Origin: an uncultured Odoribacter sp.
Lineage (GTDB): Bacteria; Bacteroidota; Bacteroidia; Bacteroidales; Marinifilaceae
DNA length: 5,004 bases
Assembly (NCBI GenBank): GCA_905204385.1
Contig: CAJKZL010000280.1
Span: 1 to 5,004 of the forward strand
Direction: 5' to 3'
Positions within the stretch are counted from its first letter, which is position 1; every line of letters begins with the position of its first letter. A program made the translations under genes and the position numbers. The notes beneath the pieces were generated by a model, which saw nothing but the letters and a program-made list of their open reading frames with translations, was not told the DNA's origin and did not search any database. This document shows, piece by piece, positions 4,933-5,004 of this stretch.

Positions 4933-5004
4933 GTATGCTTTCATTTTTATGTACTCCAATTTAAACGTCCGATTAAATCCGGCAAGTAATCTTTGTAAAT
5001 AAAC

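Larger units (their letters stand above)
4643..5004. other. 362-bp right-hand noncoding region
   Basis: No convincing gene. It holds a weak 4-bp hairpin soon after the lyase stop (GCAT/ATGC, 4666-4677), a 14-bp palindrome, a full Bacteroidetes promoter and two terminator-like hairpins, all listed separately. A 37-codon plus frame (4712-4825) and an 18-codon minus frame (4891-4944) exist, but the first overlaps the promoter and neither has recognisable content. The low-GC composition contrasts sharply with the lyase gene. Confidence 0.6.

Noticed and set aside
4891..4944. 18-codon minus-strand frame (MKAYKNECTLKGEYSGS)
   Set aside because: Very short, overlaps the hairpin at 4901-4932, and no promoter on the minus strand was found in the visible flank; likely chance.
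1..5004. CRISPR arrays, tRNA or rRNA genes, insertion sequences, phage or defence modules
   Set aside because: No regularly spaced repeats, tRNA-like cloverleaf, transposase-like protein or terminal inverted repeats with target duplications were seen anywhere in the window.

Overview
The window looks like Bacteroidales chromosome (Bacteroides, Parabacteroides or a related gut genus). The signs are several promoter -7 boxes of the Bacteroidetes form TAnnTTTG, starts without Shine-Dalgarno sequences, AT-rich spacers around moderately GC-rich genes, a membrane-anchored MutS-like protein of a type known from this phylum, and a secreted family 8 polysaccharide lyase. I cannot name the genus from the sequence alone.

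Layout, left to right. Positions 1-811 (minus strand) hold the N-terminal 270 residues of a MutS-related membrane protein cut by the left edge. A divergent intergenic region (818-1010) carries a good -7 box for each direction. Next is a plus-strand pair 14 bp apart: a TRIC/UPF0126 family membrane channel (1011-1622) and a small single-domain cupin (1637-1957), closed by a strong hairpin (1968-1991). A 546-bp spacer (1958-2503) follows. It contains what looks like an ECF-sigma-type promoter with no intact gene behind it, a CA-rich repeat tract, and a 10-bp inverted repeat enclosing about 100 bp. Then comes a complete exported polysaccharide lyase of family PL8 (2504-4642, 712 aa; chondroitin/hyaluronan lyase fold). 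The last 362 bp hold no convincing gene. They do contain the best promoter in the window (4760-4790), two terminator-like hairpins downstream of it, and a 14-bp palindrome, so a small RNA or the leader of a gene beyond the right edge is likely.

How the parts relate. The channel and the cupin are probably co-transcribed housekeeping or small-molecule genes with no visible link to the lyase. The lyase would be secreted to the periplasm or cell surface to cleave uronic-acid-containing glycans by beta-elimination. No SusC/SusD pair, sulfatase, glycuronyl hydrolase or sensor is visible near it, so within the window it is an orphan or the edge of a polysaccharide utilisation locus. No complete new multi-gene system is evident. 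The points most worth a second look are an apparent Arg-to-His change at a conserved active-site position of the lyase, the gene-less ECF-type promoter, and the right-hand RNA candidate.
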